Source of the DNA: Pelagibius sp. Alg239-R121
GTDB lineage: Bacteria > Pseudomonadota > Alphaproteobacteria > Kiloniellales > Kiloniellaceae
Reading direction: 5' to 3'
DNA: 64,000 nt
Assembly (NCBI RefSeq): GCF_947331435.1
Contig: NZ_CAMZOF010000007.1
Location: 1-64,000 of the forward strand
In this document: positions 52,502-61,857 of the stretch, in pieces
Layout: each line of letters starts with the position of its first letter
How positions within the stretch are numbered: the stretch's first letter is position 1
Notes under the pieces: generated by a model
What the model was told of the DNA's origin: nothing
Database searches by the model: none
What the model saw: the letters and a program-made list of their open reading frames with translations, nothing else
Made by a program: the position numbers and the translations under genes

Positions 52502-53608
52502 TCATCCGAAGGACGCGACCGGCGTTCCGAACGCACCGTCGTCAGGTTCTATCCCCAACCCCGGTCCGCCGGGCACGGGGATATGCCCATCCACAATGCG
52601 CACGCCGTTCCGGCTATCGTAGTGCTGCGCAATATAGGGTCCTGCAATCCAGACGCCCTCGAGCAGGAGTGGATTGACGGTGGCAGCCATGTGGACGCAG
52701 GCGGCGGCGATGATATCGCCCCCCCAGGAATCGTCACAGGTATGAGGCATCGACCGGGCCGCACAGATATCACGAACCGTAGCCAAGGGGGTTAAGCCGC
52801 CGAGGCGCGTCACCTTGAGGCCGAAACCGTCGCACAGGCCGAGCGAGACAGCGCGCAGCACGGCATTCAGGTCCTCGGTGTTTTCGTCCAGATAAACGGC
52901 ATGCCGCAACTGGCCACGGATGGCGGCAATCTCCTCCATCGTGTTGCAGGGTTGTTCCATGACGAAGGGAATCTCCGGGCATTCACGGCTGACCCTGAGC
53001 GCATCGCGTGTGGTCCAGCCGCGGTTGCCGTCGACTGCGAGCCGCATGTCACGACCGACTGTTTCCCAGACCTTCCGGATCGTCTCGATATCGATCTCCA
53101 CCGGGCGGCCTCCGACCTTGATCTGCAGGCGGGGATAGCCTTCGCGCAGTTTCTCGCCGGCAAGCCGGGCGATGTCATCCGGTGCACCTACGCCCGTGGC
53201 GTAGTAGGAAGGAACCCGATCGCCAGTGGCGCCGCCCAGCAGGTCGCAGATCCGTTTGCCGGTCTGCTTGCCGATCAGATCCATCGCGGCGATATCGATG
53301 GCTGCCTTGGCGTAATTGTGGCCGTTAAGCAGTGCGTTCATGGTCCGGCGCAAGGTGAGCGTTTCATTTGCCGGCTCGCCAATCAGTCCGGGCGCCATTT
53401 GCGCCAGAGCCGCCCGCGCTCCCAACGCGTGTTGTGGCTGATAGGTCGGCCCCACCGGGCAGGTTTCGCCCCAGCCGGTCAGGCCGCAATCCGTGACGAG
53501 TTGGACAATGGTGCTGTCGAGCGCATCGACCTTGGCGCGCGCCATGGTGTAGGGCCCGCCGACCACCGGCAGGTCCTTCTGATATATATGAAGTTCGGCG
53601 ATCCGCAC
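52502..53608 (-). CDS. Enolase-superfamily enzyme, HpbD / cis-3-hydroxyproline dehydratase-like
   Basis: A 368-residue enzyme from a GTG start at 53608 that has GAGGA at good spacing; the upstream frame overlaps the MttB gene and is rejected. Active-site residues are Lys164 (LQIKVGG), metal ligands Asp193 (AVDGNRG), Glu218 (VMEQPC) and Asp241 (YLDENTED), and Lys265 (GLKVTRLGG). A Lys-Lys pair on both faces suits 2-epimerases such as 4R-hydroxyproline betaine 2-epimerase. Trp295 in CDDSWGGDI could make the cation-pi contact reported for betaine binding. With a betaine importer in the same operon, a betaine-epimerase or cyclic amino acid dehydratase role is likely. Confidence 0.82.
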   Translation of the reverse strand: MRIAELHIYQKDLPVVGGPYTMARAKVDALDSTIVQLVTDCGLTGWGETCPVGPTYQPQHALGARAALAQMAPGLIGEPANETLTLRRTMNALLNGHNYAKAAIDIAAMDLIGKQTGKRICDLLGGATGDRVPSYYATGVGAPDDIARLAGEKLREGYPRLQIKVGGRPVEIDIETIRKVWETVGRDMRLAVDGNRGWTTRDALRVSRECPEIPFVMEQPCNTMEEIAAIRGQLRHAVYLDENTEDLNAVLRAVSLGLCDGFGLKVTRLGGLTPLATVRDICAARSMPHTCDDSWGGDIIAAACVHMAATVNPLLLEGVWIAGPYIAQHYDSRNGVRIVDGHIPVPGGPGLGIEPDDGAFGTPVASFG

Positions 53609-53618
53609 CAGCGAGTCC

Positions 53619-55178
53619 TCAGTATTCGTTGTTGAGGGCGTCGACCGCCGGGATCTCCCGCTCCCGCCGGGCGATGTAATCCAGCAGCTCTTCGTCTTTC
53701 GCCTGATCGAGCTTCGGTTCCTCATAGGCCTTGAGCGTGGCCTTCGCCGCCTCAAGCGCCCGTTCGGTAATTTCCTTCGAGCCGTCCGCCATCCATTGCT
53801 CGACCGAGTTGTTGTCGAACAGCTTCGGCATGAAGAAGGCGCTCTGGAAGTTCTCCAGGGTATGGGCGTGGCCGAGATAGTGCCCGCCGGGCCCGATATC
53901 GCTGACCGTCGCGATAGCTTCGTCGAAGTCGTCCCATTTGACGCCTTCAGCCATGCGATAGCCCATGGCGCACTGCTCCGCGTCGACCATGAACTTGGCG
54001 ATGGAGCAATGCATGCCGGCCTCGTTCCAGCCTGCCGAATGCCAGATGTAGTTGGCGCCCGACATCAGCACGGCCATCAGGGTGCTGGCGCTTTCGTAAC
54101 CTGCCTGGGCGTCGAACGTCTTTGCGCCGCCCAGGGTGTTCGAGGTCCGCCAGGGCACGCCGTAGTAACGCGCCATCTGCCCGATCATGAAATTCATCAG
54201 GCTGATTTCCGGCGTGCCGGCCATGGGCGCGCCGCTTGCCATTGAGACGGTGGAGAGATAGTGGCCGTAGATCGCCGGACAGCCTTTGCGGATCACCTGG
54301 GTATAGGCCAGCGCCGAGAGCGCTTCTGCGTTGAGCTGCGCGGCGGCCGCCGCGGTCGAGGCCGGAGTGTTGGCCCCGCCCAGCACGAAGGGGGAGCAGA
54401 GCACAGGCTGGTTGCGCCGGTTGAAGGCCCGCATGGCCCCGAGCATGGTTTCGTCCCAAACCAGCGGCGAATTACCATTACAGTTACCCGTTACCACAGG
54501 ATGGGTTTCCATGAAATCCGCGCCGAACAGGATCGCGCACATGTCGAGAGCGTCTTCGGCGTTCTTGGGCGAGGTGGTCATGCCCATGAAAGTCTTGTCG
54601 GAATACTTCATGGAGGAATAGGTGATGCGCAGGTGCCGGTGTGCGACCACGTGGTCCATCGGCTCGACGATATGGTGCGCCGAGGAATGCAGCGCCGGGG
54701 CCATATGCGCCAGCTTGTGAAAGGTTGCCAGATCCTCCAGGGTCGGGCCGCGACGCTTGTCTTCCAGATCGCGCATGTAAGGCGCGCCGGTCATGGGCAC
54801 GAAGATCGAGTGCGGACCGCCGAGCGGCAGGTTCTTCTGCGGATCGCGCGCGTGATAGGTGAAGTCTGAAGGGATGGTCTTGATCAATTCTCGGACCAGT
54901 CCGCGATCGAGATGCACGCGGTCTTCGTCCCGCACCTCTGCGCCAGCCTTTTTCCAATCCTCGATCGCCACCGGATCCCGGAACACGACGCCGACATTCT
55001 CCAGAATGTCCATGGAAGCACTATCGATCCGTTCGATCTGCTCGGGCGACATGGGTTCGACCAGCGGCAGGTTGCGCTTCAAACCCGGCAGCATGGTTTC
55101 GCGGACGTCGTTGCGGATGGTTCGGCGGGCGTTGCGCCCGCCGCGCCGGGACGCGCGGGGTTCGGCCTGGGCCGTCAT
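53619..55178 (-). CDS. Trimethylamine methyltransferase (MttB) family protein, non-pyrrolysine
   Basis: A 519-residue MttB-superfamily protein, mostly a TIM-like barrel ([77 protein letters not shown]). The reading frame has no internal amber codon, so this is a non-pyrrolysine member; several such proteins demethylate glycine betaine, proline betaine or carnitine and pass the methyl to a corrinoid protein. No corrinoid protein gene is in the window. It shares ATGA with the ALDH gene upstream and precedes the HpbD-like gene by 10 bases. Confidence 0.88.
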   Translation of the reverse strand: MTAQAEPRASRRGGRNARRTIRNDVRETMLPGLKRNLPLVEPMSPEQIERIDSASMDILENVGVVFRDPVAIEDWKKAGAEVRDEDRVHLDRGLVRELIKTIPSDFTYHARDPQKNLPLGGPHSIFVPMTGAPYMRDLEDKRRGPTLEDLATFHKLAHMAPALHSSAHHIVEPMDHVVAHRHLRITYSSMKYSDKTFMGMTTSPKNAEDALDMCAILFGADFMETHPVVTGNCNGNSPLVWDETMLGAMRAFNRRNQPVLCSPFVLGGANTPASTAAAAAQLNAEALSALAYTQVIRKGCPAIYGHYLSTVSMASGAPMAGTPEISLMNFMIGQMARYYGVPWRTSNTLGGAKTFDAQAGYESASTLMAVLMSGANYIWHSAGWNEAGMHCSIAKFMVDAEQCAMGYRMAEGVKWDDFDEAIATVSDIGPGGHYLGHAHTLENFQSAFFMPKLFDNNSVEQWMADGSKEITERALEAAKATLKAYEEPKLDQAKDEELLDYIARREREIPAVDALNNEY

Positions 55179-56683
55179 CCTACGTTTTCCTCGGGAGCAG
55201 AATCGGACAGGTCGATCCAGATGGTTTTGAGCTCGGTGTACTGGTCGTGGGCGTGCAGGCCATTGTCGCGGCCGCCGAACCCGGATTGCTTGTAGCCGCC
55301 AAAGGGCGTCGAGATATCGCCTTCGCCGTAGCAGTTCACCGTCACCGTACCGGCCCGGATGGCGCGCGCCGCCCGGATGGCTTTCTTGGCATTGGCGGTA
55401 AAGACGCTGGCGGCAAGACCGTAGTCCGTGTCGTTGGCGATCTCGATCGCTTCCTCGAAAGATGACACGGCGATGACCGCGAGGACCGGACCGAAGATCT
55501 CTTCCTTTGCCAGCTTGTCGCCGAGCTTTACGCCGTCATAGATCGTCGGTTCGACGAAGCTGCCCTTGCCTTTGCCGCCGGCCACTGCTTTCGCGCTCTT
55601 GTTCCCGGCTTTCAGATAGCCCGTCACCTTTTTGCAGTGCTCACCGTCGATCAGGGCGCCGAGATGATTCGCCGGATCGAGGGGATCGCCGGTCTTCCAG
55701 TCCCGGGTACGCGCCAGGATGCGCTCCATCAGCGGCTTCTTGACCGCCTTATGTACGATCAGGCGGGAGTTGGCCGAGCAGTTCTCGCCCATGTTCCAGA
55801 AGGCGGCGTTGACGATGTGCCCCGCGACCAGATCAAGATCCTCGGCATCCTCCAGCACGATCGCCGGGTTCTTGCCGCCGCATTCCAGCACGATCTTCTT
55901 CAGGTTGCTGTCCGCGGCATAGCGCAGGAAGCGCCGGCCGGTTTCCGTCGAGCCGGTGAAGCTGACCATATCCACATCTGGATGCAGGCCCAAAGGTTCA
56001 CCGACTGAGGGGCCGTCACCGGGCAACACCTGCAACACGCCGCTGGGCAGTCCGGCTTCCATAGCCAGTTCCGCCAGTCGCAGAGCGGTCAGGGAGGTTT
56101 GCTCGGCCGGTTTGACGATCACTGAATTGCCCGCCGCCAGCGCCGGTCCGATCTTCCAGGCCATCATCAGCAGGGGGAAATTCCAGGGCAGCACCGCGCC
56201 GACGACACCGATAGGTTCACGCACGACGATTGCAAGCGCATCCTCGCCGCTGGGGGCGGTCTGGTCGTAGATCTTGTCGATGGCTTCGGCATGCCACTTG
56301 AGGGTGTGGATGGTCTCGGGAATGTCGATCTCTTCGCAGTCCCTGATCGGCTTGCCGCTGTCGAGACTCTCCATCACCGCAAGCTCGCGCCGGTTCCGCG
56401 CGATCAGCTTGCACAGCCGGATCAGCAGGTCTTTGCGTTCCGCAGGGTGTCGTTTTGCCCAATGCCCCTGTTCGAAGGCCTCCCGGGCTTTCTTGACCGC
56501 CAGATCCACGTCCTTTGAATTGCAGGCGGCGATCTCACAGAGCGTTTTACCGGTTGCGGGATTGACGGTCGTGAGCTTGGCACCACGTCCGGCGCGGAAT
56601 TTCCCGTCGATGAAGGCCGTGCGGGGAAAATCGATCCCGGCGGCGATGGCGGCGTATTCTTCGCGAGTCAGTAGATCGGTCAT
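55175..56683 (-). CDS. NAD(P)-dependent aldehyde dehydrogenase
   Basis: A 502-residue ALDH with Asn168 in PWNFPLL, catalytic Glu267 in LECGGKNP and catalytic Cys302 in NMGENCSANSR; SFTGSTETG and EEIFGPVLAV are also canonical. Overall it resembles the PuuC/betaine-aldehyde group. It would oxidise the aldehyde formed downstream of the DapA-family lyase or by the FAD oxidase. Gene overlaps with MttB (ATGA) and follows dapA by one base. Confidence 0.92.
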   Translation of the reverse strand: MTDLLTREEYAAIAAGIDFPRTAFIDGKFRAGRGAKLTTVNPATGKTLCEIAACNSKDVDLAVKKAREAFEQGHWAKRHPAERKDLLIRLCKLIARNRRELAVMESLDSGKPIRDCEEIDIPETIHTLKWHAEAIDKIYDQTAPSGEDALAIVVREPIGVVGAVLPWNFPLLMMAWKIGPALAAGNSVIVKPAEQTSLTALRLAELAMEAGLPSGVLQVLPGDGPSVGEPLGLHPDVDMVSFTGSTETGRRFLRYAADSNLKKIVLECGGKNPAIVLEDAEDLDLVAGHIVNAAFWNMGENCSANSRLIVHKAVKKPLMERILARTRDWKTGDPLDPANHLGALIDGEHCKKVTGYLKAGNKSAKAVAGGKGKGSFVEPTIYDGVKLGDKLAKEEIFGPVLAVIAVSSFEEAIEIANDTDYGLAASVFTANAKKAIRAARAIRAGTVTVNCYGEGDISTPFGGYKQSGFGGRDNGLHAHDQYTELKTIWIDLSDSAPEENVG

Positions 56684-56684
56684 C

Positions 56685-57590
56685 TCACGATTCCTTCTCG
56701 ATCATCTCGATCGACGCGTTCATGGTACGGATCACCTCCGCCAGTTCGCGCTTGTCGTCTTTGTTCAGGGGTTGCAGCGGTTTGCGCGGCGGTCCTGCAT
56801 CGATACCACGCAGGGTCAGGCCGTGCTTGATGCACTGGACGAACTTGCCGCCCTGTTCCAGCACCCGCATCAGCGGCAACATGGCCGACATGATCCGGCG
56901 GCCTTTGGTGAAGTTGTCTTCCAGCGCACAGGCTTTGTAGAGGGAGATGTGTGCTTCCGGTGCGAAGTTGGACCCCGCGCAGACCCAGGAACGCGCACCC
57001 CAGGCAAAGAACTCCAGCGCCTGATCGTCCATGCCGCAGGAAAGCTGGATGTGCGGATAGTCCCGCGCCAGCATATGCAGTCTGTTGGGATCGCCCGAAC
57101 TCTCCTTAATAGCGCAGAAGTTGGGGCTGCGCCCCAGACGGTCAAGCGTATCCTCGTCCATATTAACGCACATGCGGCCCGGATAGTTGTAGAGCATCAC
57201 GGGCAGGTTGGCGGCCCGGTCCACGGCCAATGCATGCAGCGCGATTTCCCGTCCGGTCGGATAGGCGTAGGGTGGCGTCGCGACCAGCAGGGCATCTGCG
57301 CCGGCGGCTTTCGCGGCCTCGGCAAAGGCGATGCTGTCTTCGGTCCGGATTGCACCCGTGCCGATGATCAGCGGCAGCCGGCCTTTTATGAGCTCCTTCG
57401 CGAGTCCCATCATTGCGACCCGCTCTTCCGCGGTCTGGGCGTAGTATTCGCCGGTCGTGCCCGCGACGATGATGCCGTGCACGCCCGTAGCAATCAGGTG
57501 CTCGATCGCCTCGGCAAAGCCGTCCCGATTAATCGAGAAATCCGCGTGATAAGGGGTGACAACGGGCGTGTAGATGCCTTCGAACCGCAT
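56685..57590 (-). CDS. DapA/N-acetylneuraminate lyase family protein
   Basis: A 301-residue class I aldolase-fold protein. It shows VAGTTGEYYA (43-52), Tyr134 in YNYPGR and the Schiff-base Lys162 in AIKESSGD. Family members include dihydrodipicolinate synthase and pyrroline-4-hydroxy-2-carboxylate deaminase (HypD), the latter in hydroxyproline degradation followed by an aldehyde dehydrogenase. The same order (DapA-like, ALDH) here makes a HypD-like reaction attractive, but it is not proven. ATG 57590 has AAGGAAG upstream. Confidence 0.88.
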   Translation of the reverse strand: MRFEGIYTPVVTPYHADFSINRDGFAEAIEHLIATGVHGIIVAGTTGEYYAQTAEERVAMMGLAKELIKGRLPLIIGTGAIRTEDSIAFAEAAKAAGADALLVATPPYAYPTGREIALHALAVDRAANLPVMLYNYPGRMCVNMDEDTLDRLGRSPNFCAIKESSGDPNRLHMLARDYPHIQLSCGMDDQALEFFAWGARSWVCAGSNFAPEAHISLYKACALEDNFTKGRRIMSAMLPLMRVLEQGGKFVQCIKHGLTLRGIDAGPPRKPLQPLNKDDKRELAEVIRTMNASIEMIEKES

Positions 57591-57649
57591 CGCGATCTTC
57601 CTTGCAAGCAACTCAGTATGTTCAGAATGCCCTCATGGGGCGGGTAGCT

Positions 57650-57681
57650 GAAGAAGAGGATGGCCCTCCATCCCCTTCTTC
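57650..57681 (-). terminator. Strong hairpin after proX
   Basis: Fourteen-base arms (GAAGAAGAGGATGG and its complement with one mismatch) with a four-base loop lie 18 bases after the proX stop. The hairpin is T-poor on the transcript side, so it may protect the abundant proX mRNA or partially stop transcription before the catabolic genes. Confidence 0.65.
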
Positions 57682-57699
57682 ATGGCTGTCAGTGACAGC

Positions 57700-58704
57700 T
57701 TACTTCGCGGCGGCTTTGGCCGCTTCAATCCAGCCGTCGAATGCCGACTGGTTTGCAGCGATCCATTCGTCGACGTGACGGTCGATGTCGGCGATGTCCT
57801 TTTCGCCGGCCTGCATCTTGTTGTTCTGGCCCGAGACGTCGTTGATGTTGATCTCGGCAACCTCGAACAGCTTCGCGGCGGCCGGGTTGTCCTTCAGGAA
57901 GTTGTTGTTGGCAACCACCCGCAGGGAGTTGACCTCAAAGCCCAGATCCTTGCCGTCGAAGGAGGTGTTCGCCTTGCGGCCGTCGGGCAGCGACGAGAAA
58001 GGCACGGCCAGCCACTCGACGTTCTCACCCGGGACCAGCACGCCGGAAACCCAATAAGGAGTCCAGGTGTAGTAGATCACCGGCTTGCCCTGCTTGTTGC
58101 GGGCAATGGTGTCGGCGATGATGGCGGCATAGGCGCCCTGGTTATGGGTGATCGTGTCGCGCAGCTCAAAGGCGTCGAGTTGATGCTCGATCACCCGCTC
58201 GCAGCCCCAGCCTGGAGGGCAGCCCGCCAGATCGGCGCTGCCGTCGCCATCGGCGTCGAACTTCTTGGCGACTTCGGGGTCCTTGAGATCACCGAGGTTC
58301 TTCACGCCCGAATCATAAGAAGCCTTGTCGACCAGATACCCCTGCAGCGCGCCAGAGATCAGATTGCCGACCTTGCTCAGGGCAGCATCGCCGCCGGATT
58401 CCTCGTAGAAAGCAGTGTGCAGCGGATCCCAGTGCACTGCGGTGAAGTCGCCGTCACCCTGGCCAAGGGCCAAGTGCATGGTCTGGTACTCGACTTCCTG
58501 GGGTTCGTCGACCTCGTAGCCGAGGGCTTGGAGCGCCTTATAGAGGATCTTGTGCTGGAACTTCTCTTCCAGATTGGTGCCTTCGACCGGGCGTACAGTG
58601 ACGCCCTCGCCGGGTAGATGCCCGTCGGCAAAAGCCGAAACGGACCCGAATGACATTGCTGCGGCAATCGTCGAGCCCAGCAACAGTTTGCGCGTTAACG
58701 ACAT
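57700..58704 (-). CDS. proX: Glycine betaine/proline betaine ABC transporter binding protein
   Basis: A 334-residue exported protein. A signal peptide (to about residue 26, SVSAFA) precedes an OpuAC/ProX-type fold: EGTNLEEKFQHKILYKALQALGYEVDEP, VHWDPLH, DLAGCPPGWGCERVIEHQLD, YYTWTPYWVSG. Trp residues in these positions form the aromatic cage for the quaternary ammonium. A Cys pair lies in AGCPPGWGC. It follows proW after a 124-base gap with a hairpin. SD AGGAAA is present. Confidence 0.92.
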   Translation of the reverse strand: MSLTRKLLLGSTIAAAMSFGSVSAFADGHLPGEGVTVRPVEGTNLEEKFQHKILYKALQALGYEVDEPQEVEYQTMHLALGQGDGDFTAVHWDPLHTAFYEESGGDAALSKVGNLISGALQGYLVDKASYDSGVKNLGDLKDPEVAKKFDADGDGSADLAGCPPGWGCERVIEHQLDAFELRDTITHNQGAYAAIIADTIARNKQGKPVIYYTWTPYWVSGVLVPGENVEWLAVPFSSLPDGRKANTSFDGKDLGFEVNSLRVVANNNFLKDNPAAAKLFEVAEININDVSGQNNKMQAGEKDIADIDRHVDEWIAANQSAFDGWIEAAKAAAK

Positions 58705-58781
58705 TTCCTATTTTCTCCCTGCTGTATGCTGCCGACCCGCGTCAGTCGCGAGCCTGCTCCGGCAGCTAAATCTAGAGTCTG

Positions 58782-58830
58782 AGAGGGCGAACCCGTTCCT
58801 GACTGCTCTGATCAAAAACGATCGCCCTCT
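58782..58830 (-). terminator. Inverted repeat between proW and proX
   Basis: A 9-bp perfect stem (AGAGGGCGA/TCGCCCTCT) with a 31-base loop begins at the proW stop codon. It resembles the hairpin after the BCCT gene (both contain GAGGGCGATCG). It may adjust expression of proX against proVW. Confidence 0.5.
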
Positions 58831-59779
58831 AGTGGCTTGTATCCTTCCCGATAGCGCGGAGAACCACGCCAACCGGACCGCCTTGCCACCAGTGGCGGTG
58901 TCCACGTTCGCGTTCCGACTGCCCGAGGCCTTGCGACATGCGGTCGAGCACGATTGCGATGATGACGATGCCCAGGCCGCCGACGATGGCTTTGCCGGCG
59001 TCGAGCCGGCCCATGGCGCGCAGCACTTCGTTACCGAAGCCCTTGACGGCGATCATCGAGGCGATCACCACCATAGAGAGGGACATCATGATGGTCTGGT
59101 TCAATCCGGCCATAATGGTCGGTGTCGCCAGCGGCAGTTCAACCTTCACCAGGATCTGTCCGGGCGTTGCGCCGAAGGCGCGCGCAGCCTCGACCACGCT
59201 GGGGTTCACCTGCCGGATTCCAAGCGCCGTCAATCTGACGATCGGCGGTAATGCGAAGATGATCGTGACCAGCACACCCGAGACGTTGCCAATGCCGACC
59301 AGAAGCACCACCGGCACCAGATAGACGAATGCGGGGATGGTTTGCATGGTGTCGAGCACCGGGCGCATGGAGGTCTGAAAGATGTTGTTCTTGCCGGCCA
59401 GAATGCCGAGCGGCACGCCGATGATGGTGCAGAGAATGACCGAGGTGACCACGATGGAGAGGGTCGTCATTGCCAGACCCCAGGCGCGCGGATCCAACAA
59501 TCCCATGCAGATCAGGCAGGCAAGCACGATGATCGCGACGCGCCGGCCGGCCATCTGCCAGGCCAAAAGTCCGACGATGACCAGCATGATCACGGGCGGC
59601 ACGGCCTGCAGCCCGTCTTCGATGTGGTTGATCATCCAGTTGAGCTGGTTCTTGATCGGCTGAATGTTCTCGCGGTTGGAGATCGCCCATTCCTTGATCC
59701 CGTCGGCCCAGCCGGCGATCGGGATGTTCAAACTCTGGAAGGGGTCGAGAAAATCGAACTCTGTGCTCTTTTTAGCCAC
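58829..59779 (-). CDS. proW: Betaine ABC transporter permease
   Basis: A 316-residue inner-membrane permease with about six helices. The conserved EAA loop reads EAARAFGATPGQILVKVELPLATPTIMAG, which docks on the ATPase. FALPPIVRLTALGIRQV just before it is typical of ProW/OpuAB. The N-terminal soluble extension of about 60 residues matches ProW. It overlaps the proV stop by eight bases. Confidence 0.92.
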   Translation of the reverse strand: MAKKSTEFDFLDPFQSLNIPIAGWADGIKEWAISNRENIQPIKNQLNWMINHIEDGLQAVPPVIMLVIVGLLAWQMAGRRVAIIVLACLICMGLLDPRAWGLAMTTLSIVVTSVILCTIIGVPLGILAGKNNIFQTSMRPVLDTMQTIPAFVYLVPVVLLVGIGNVSGVLVTIIFALPPIVRLTALGIRQVNPSVVEAARAFGATPGQILVKVELPLATPTIMAGLNQTIMMSLSMVVIASMIAVKGFGNEVLRAMGRLDAGKAIVGGLGIVIIAIVLDRMSQGLGQSERERGHRHWWQGGPVGVVLRAIGKDTSH

Positions 59780-60914
59780 GGCTCAACTCCCGCTCATCTT
59801 CCGAGGCTTGCTGTGTTTGCTGCCTCTGTAAAACATCATCGTCTTCATGCATGCGGCCCTGGATTCCTCGAAGGAGGGCCCGTTTTGTGACGACACCGAC
59901 ATTTTTGCCGTCGGAGCGCACGACAATGGGCTGGTCGCTGTCGATCGAGGCGTCCACAAGGCTGTCCAGGCTGTCGTGCAGGTCGGCGACTGGGCAGTTG
60001 GACTGATTGACCGGCCCCATGCGTCCTTCGTAGGCGTCAATCGGCTCCATGACTTTCTGAGCCGTAACCAGATTGAGCTTGGAAATTCCGGCAACGAAGT
60101 CGGAGACATACTCGTCTGCCGGTTCCGTCACGATCTCCTCGGGCGTTCCGATCTGCACCAGAGCGCCGTCCTTCATGATCGCAATGCGATCGCCGATCCG
60201 GATGGCTTCATCCAGGTCGTGGGTGATGAAGAGGGTGGTCTTGCGCATCTCTGCGGCCAGCTGCATGAACTGATCCTGCAGCTGACGCCGGATCAGCGGA
60301 TCGAGCGCCGAAAAGGGTTCGTCCATCAGCAGAATGTGAGGATCGGCAGCGATGGCACGTGCCAGGCCCACACGCTGCTGCATGCCGCCCGAGAGTTCGT
60401 CAGGATAGCGATCGTTCCAGCCGTCCAGTTCCACCGATTCCAGCGCCCGATCGGCAATCGCGAAGCGCTCGTCCTTGGAGATGCCGCGGACTTCCAGGGC
60501 GAAAGCGACATTGTCGCGCACGTTGCGGTGCGGCAGCAGCGCCATGTTCTGGAATACCATGCCGATTTTGGTCGCCCGCAGCTCACGCAGGGCGGCCGCG
60601 CCGAGGCCGTTGATGTCGTTTCCCTCGATGAACATTTCGCCGGACGTCGGCTCGATCAGCCGGTTCACGTGCCGGATCAGCGTCGACTTACCCGAACCAG
60701 ACAGTCCCATGATGCAGAATATTTCGCCCTCGGCGACGCTGAAGCTGGCGTCCTGGACCCCGACAACGCAGTCAAACTGATCGCGTATCTCGGTTTTCGA
60801 GAGGCCGTGCGTCTTGACGGCCTGCATGGCCTCGTCCGCACGGCTTCCGAAAATCTTCCATAGATTCCGGCACTCTATCACTGCGTCGCCTGCCCTGTCG
60901 GAGGCATTAATCAT
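59772..60914 (-). CDS. proV: Betaine ABC transporter ATP-binding protein
   Basis: A 380-residue ATPase. Walker A is GLSGSGKST (about 70-78), the signature is LSGGMQQRVGLARAIA, Walker B is ILLMDEPFSALDPLIR and the switch His is in LFITHDLDEAIRI. A C-terminal regulatory region with CBS-like PIVVRSDGKNVGVVTKRALLR replaces the tandem CBS of ProV/OpuAA. First gene of the ten-gene operon. Confidence 0.93.
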   Translation of the reverse strand: MINASDRAGDAVIECRNLWKIFGSRADEAMQAVKTHGLSKTEIRDQFDCVVGVQDASFSVAEGEIFCIMGLSGSGKSTLIRHVNRLIEPTSGEMFIEGNDINGLGAAALRELRATKIGMVFQNMALLPHRNVRDNVAFALEVRGISKDERFAIADRALESVELDGWNDRYPDELSGGMQQRVGLARAIAADPHILLMDEPFSALDPLIRRQLQDQFMQLAAEMRKTTLFITHDLDEAIRIGDRIAIMKDGALVQIGTPEEIVTEPADEYVSDFVAGISKLNLVTAQKVMEPIDAYEGRMGPVNQSNCPVADLHDSLDSLVDASIDSDQPIVVRSDGKNVGVVTKRALLRGIQGRMHEDDDVLQRQQTQQASEDERELSRG

Positions 60915-60937
60915 TGTTGCCTCAGTTCTTTTTGTTT

Positions 60938-60968
60938 ATTGTATAACTATTGTGTACAATATGACACA
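60938..60968. promoter_or_regulatory. Operator-like palindromes between proV and gntR
   Basis: The intergenic region between divergent proV and GntR genes contains ATTGTATAAC (60938-60947) and ATTGTGTACAAT (60949-60960), a near-perfect palindrome. Spacing and the TTGTxxACAA form are typical of FCD/GntR binding sites. It is the best regulator target candidate in the window. Confidence 0.5.
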
Positions 60969-61167
60969 ACAGACGACAACGAGTTTTTTTAAGAAACGCC
61001 CCGATCGTTGCCGCCGGGAACAGTCTAGAAGGTGAGTCCCGCTCTAACTTATTGAATTAAGCTGATTCATGTTTCATTTTGATTCAAAGTGGTGCGACGG
61101 GACCCGAAACGACGGTGCGGATCCAGGCGGGAGCCTGGGTGGTTTGACCGGCTTGAAGACAGGTAAG

Positions 61168-61854
61168 ATGAGCAAAAAAGAAAAACTCTATAACGACTTG
61201 AAGCACCGTATCCTGACGCTGGATCTGGAGCCGGGAGCGAACCTCGATGAAACGAGGCTGGGGGAGGAGTACGCGCTTTCGCGCACGCCGGTCCGTGACA
61301 TTCTGCGCCAACTTGCCGGCGAGGGTTATCTGATCATCGAAGAAAACCGGGGGGCGTTCGTCGCTCCCATGTCTCATAAAACCCTGCGTGATTTCTTTCT
61401 GACCGCACCACCGGTTTATGCTTCGATCGCGGCGCTCGCGGTCGACAATTGGAAGCCTGCGCAGCTTGCCGCGCTCAAAGAGGCCCAGGAGGGATTCCGA
61501 AAGGGAATCGAGGCTTCGGACGTGGATCAGATGGCGTTTTACAACAACCGCTTTCATCTGATCATGGGCGAGATGGCGGACAACCAGTACCTCTGGCCGA
61601 GCCTGCAACGCCTGTTGATCGACCATGCGCGGATTGGCCAGACCTTCTACAGTCCCCGCAATGAATCCCTGAGCGAGCGGCTGAGCGAAGCCTGCGACCA
61701 CCACGATCTCTTCATTGCCGCGATTGAAAACCGAGATCGGGAGACCGCGAGACGGCTTGCATTCGACCATTGGGAGCTGTCCCGTGACAGCATCGAAATG
61801 TTCGTCCGTCCCGACCCGCTGGATATGGACATCACTCAGTTGAAAGCGGTTTGA
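61168..61854 (+). CDS. GntR/FCD family transcriptional regulator
   Basis: A 228-residue regulator. The winged helix reads YNDLKHRILTLDLEPGANLDETRLGEEYALSRTPVRDILRQLAGEGYLII (about residues 8-57); the FCD domain holds VYASIAALAVDN, FYNNRFHLIMGEMADN and HHDLFIAAIENRD, with His residues for a metal. It diverges from proV and probably represses the betaine operon until its acid or betaine ligand binds. ATG 61168 with AGGTAAG upstream fits the family length; the extension to 61069 is not used. Confidence 0.88.
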   Translation: MSKKEKLYNDLKHRILTLDLEPGANLDETRLGEEYALSRTPVRDILRQLAGEGYLIIEENRGAFVAPMSHKTLRDFFLTAPPVYASIAALAVDNWKPAQLAALKEAQEGFRKGIEASDVDQMAFYNNRFHLIMGEMADNQYLWPSLQRLLIDHARIGQTFYSPRNESLSERLSEACDHHDLFIAAIENRDRETARRLAFDHWELSRDSIEMFVRPDPLDMDITQLKAV

Positions 61855-61857
61855 AGC

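Noticed and set aside
53619-55178. Pyrrolysine-containing trimethylamine methyltransferase
   Set aside because: The reading frame has no internal amber codon, and no pyrrolysine synthesis genes are in the window.
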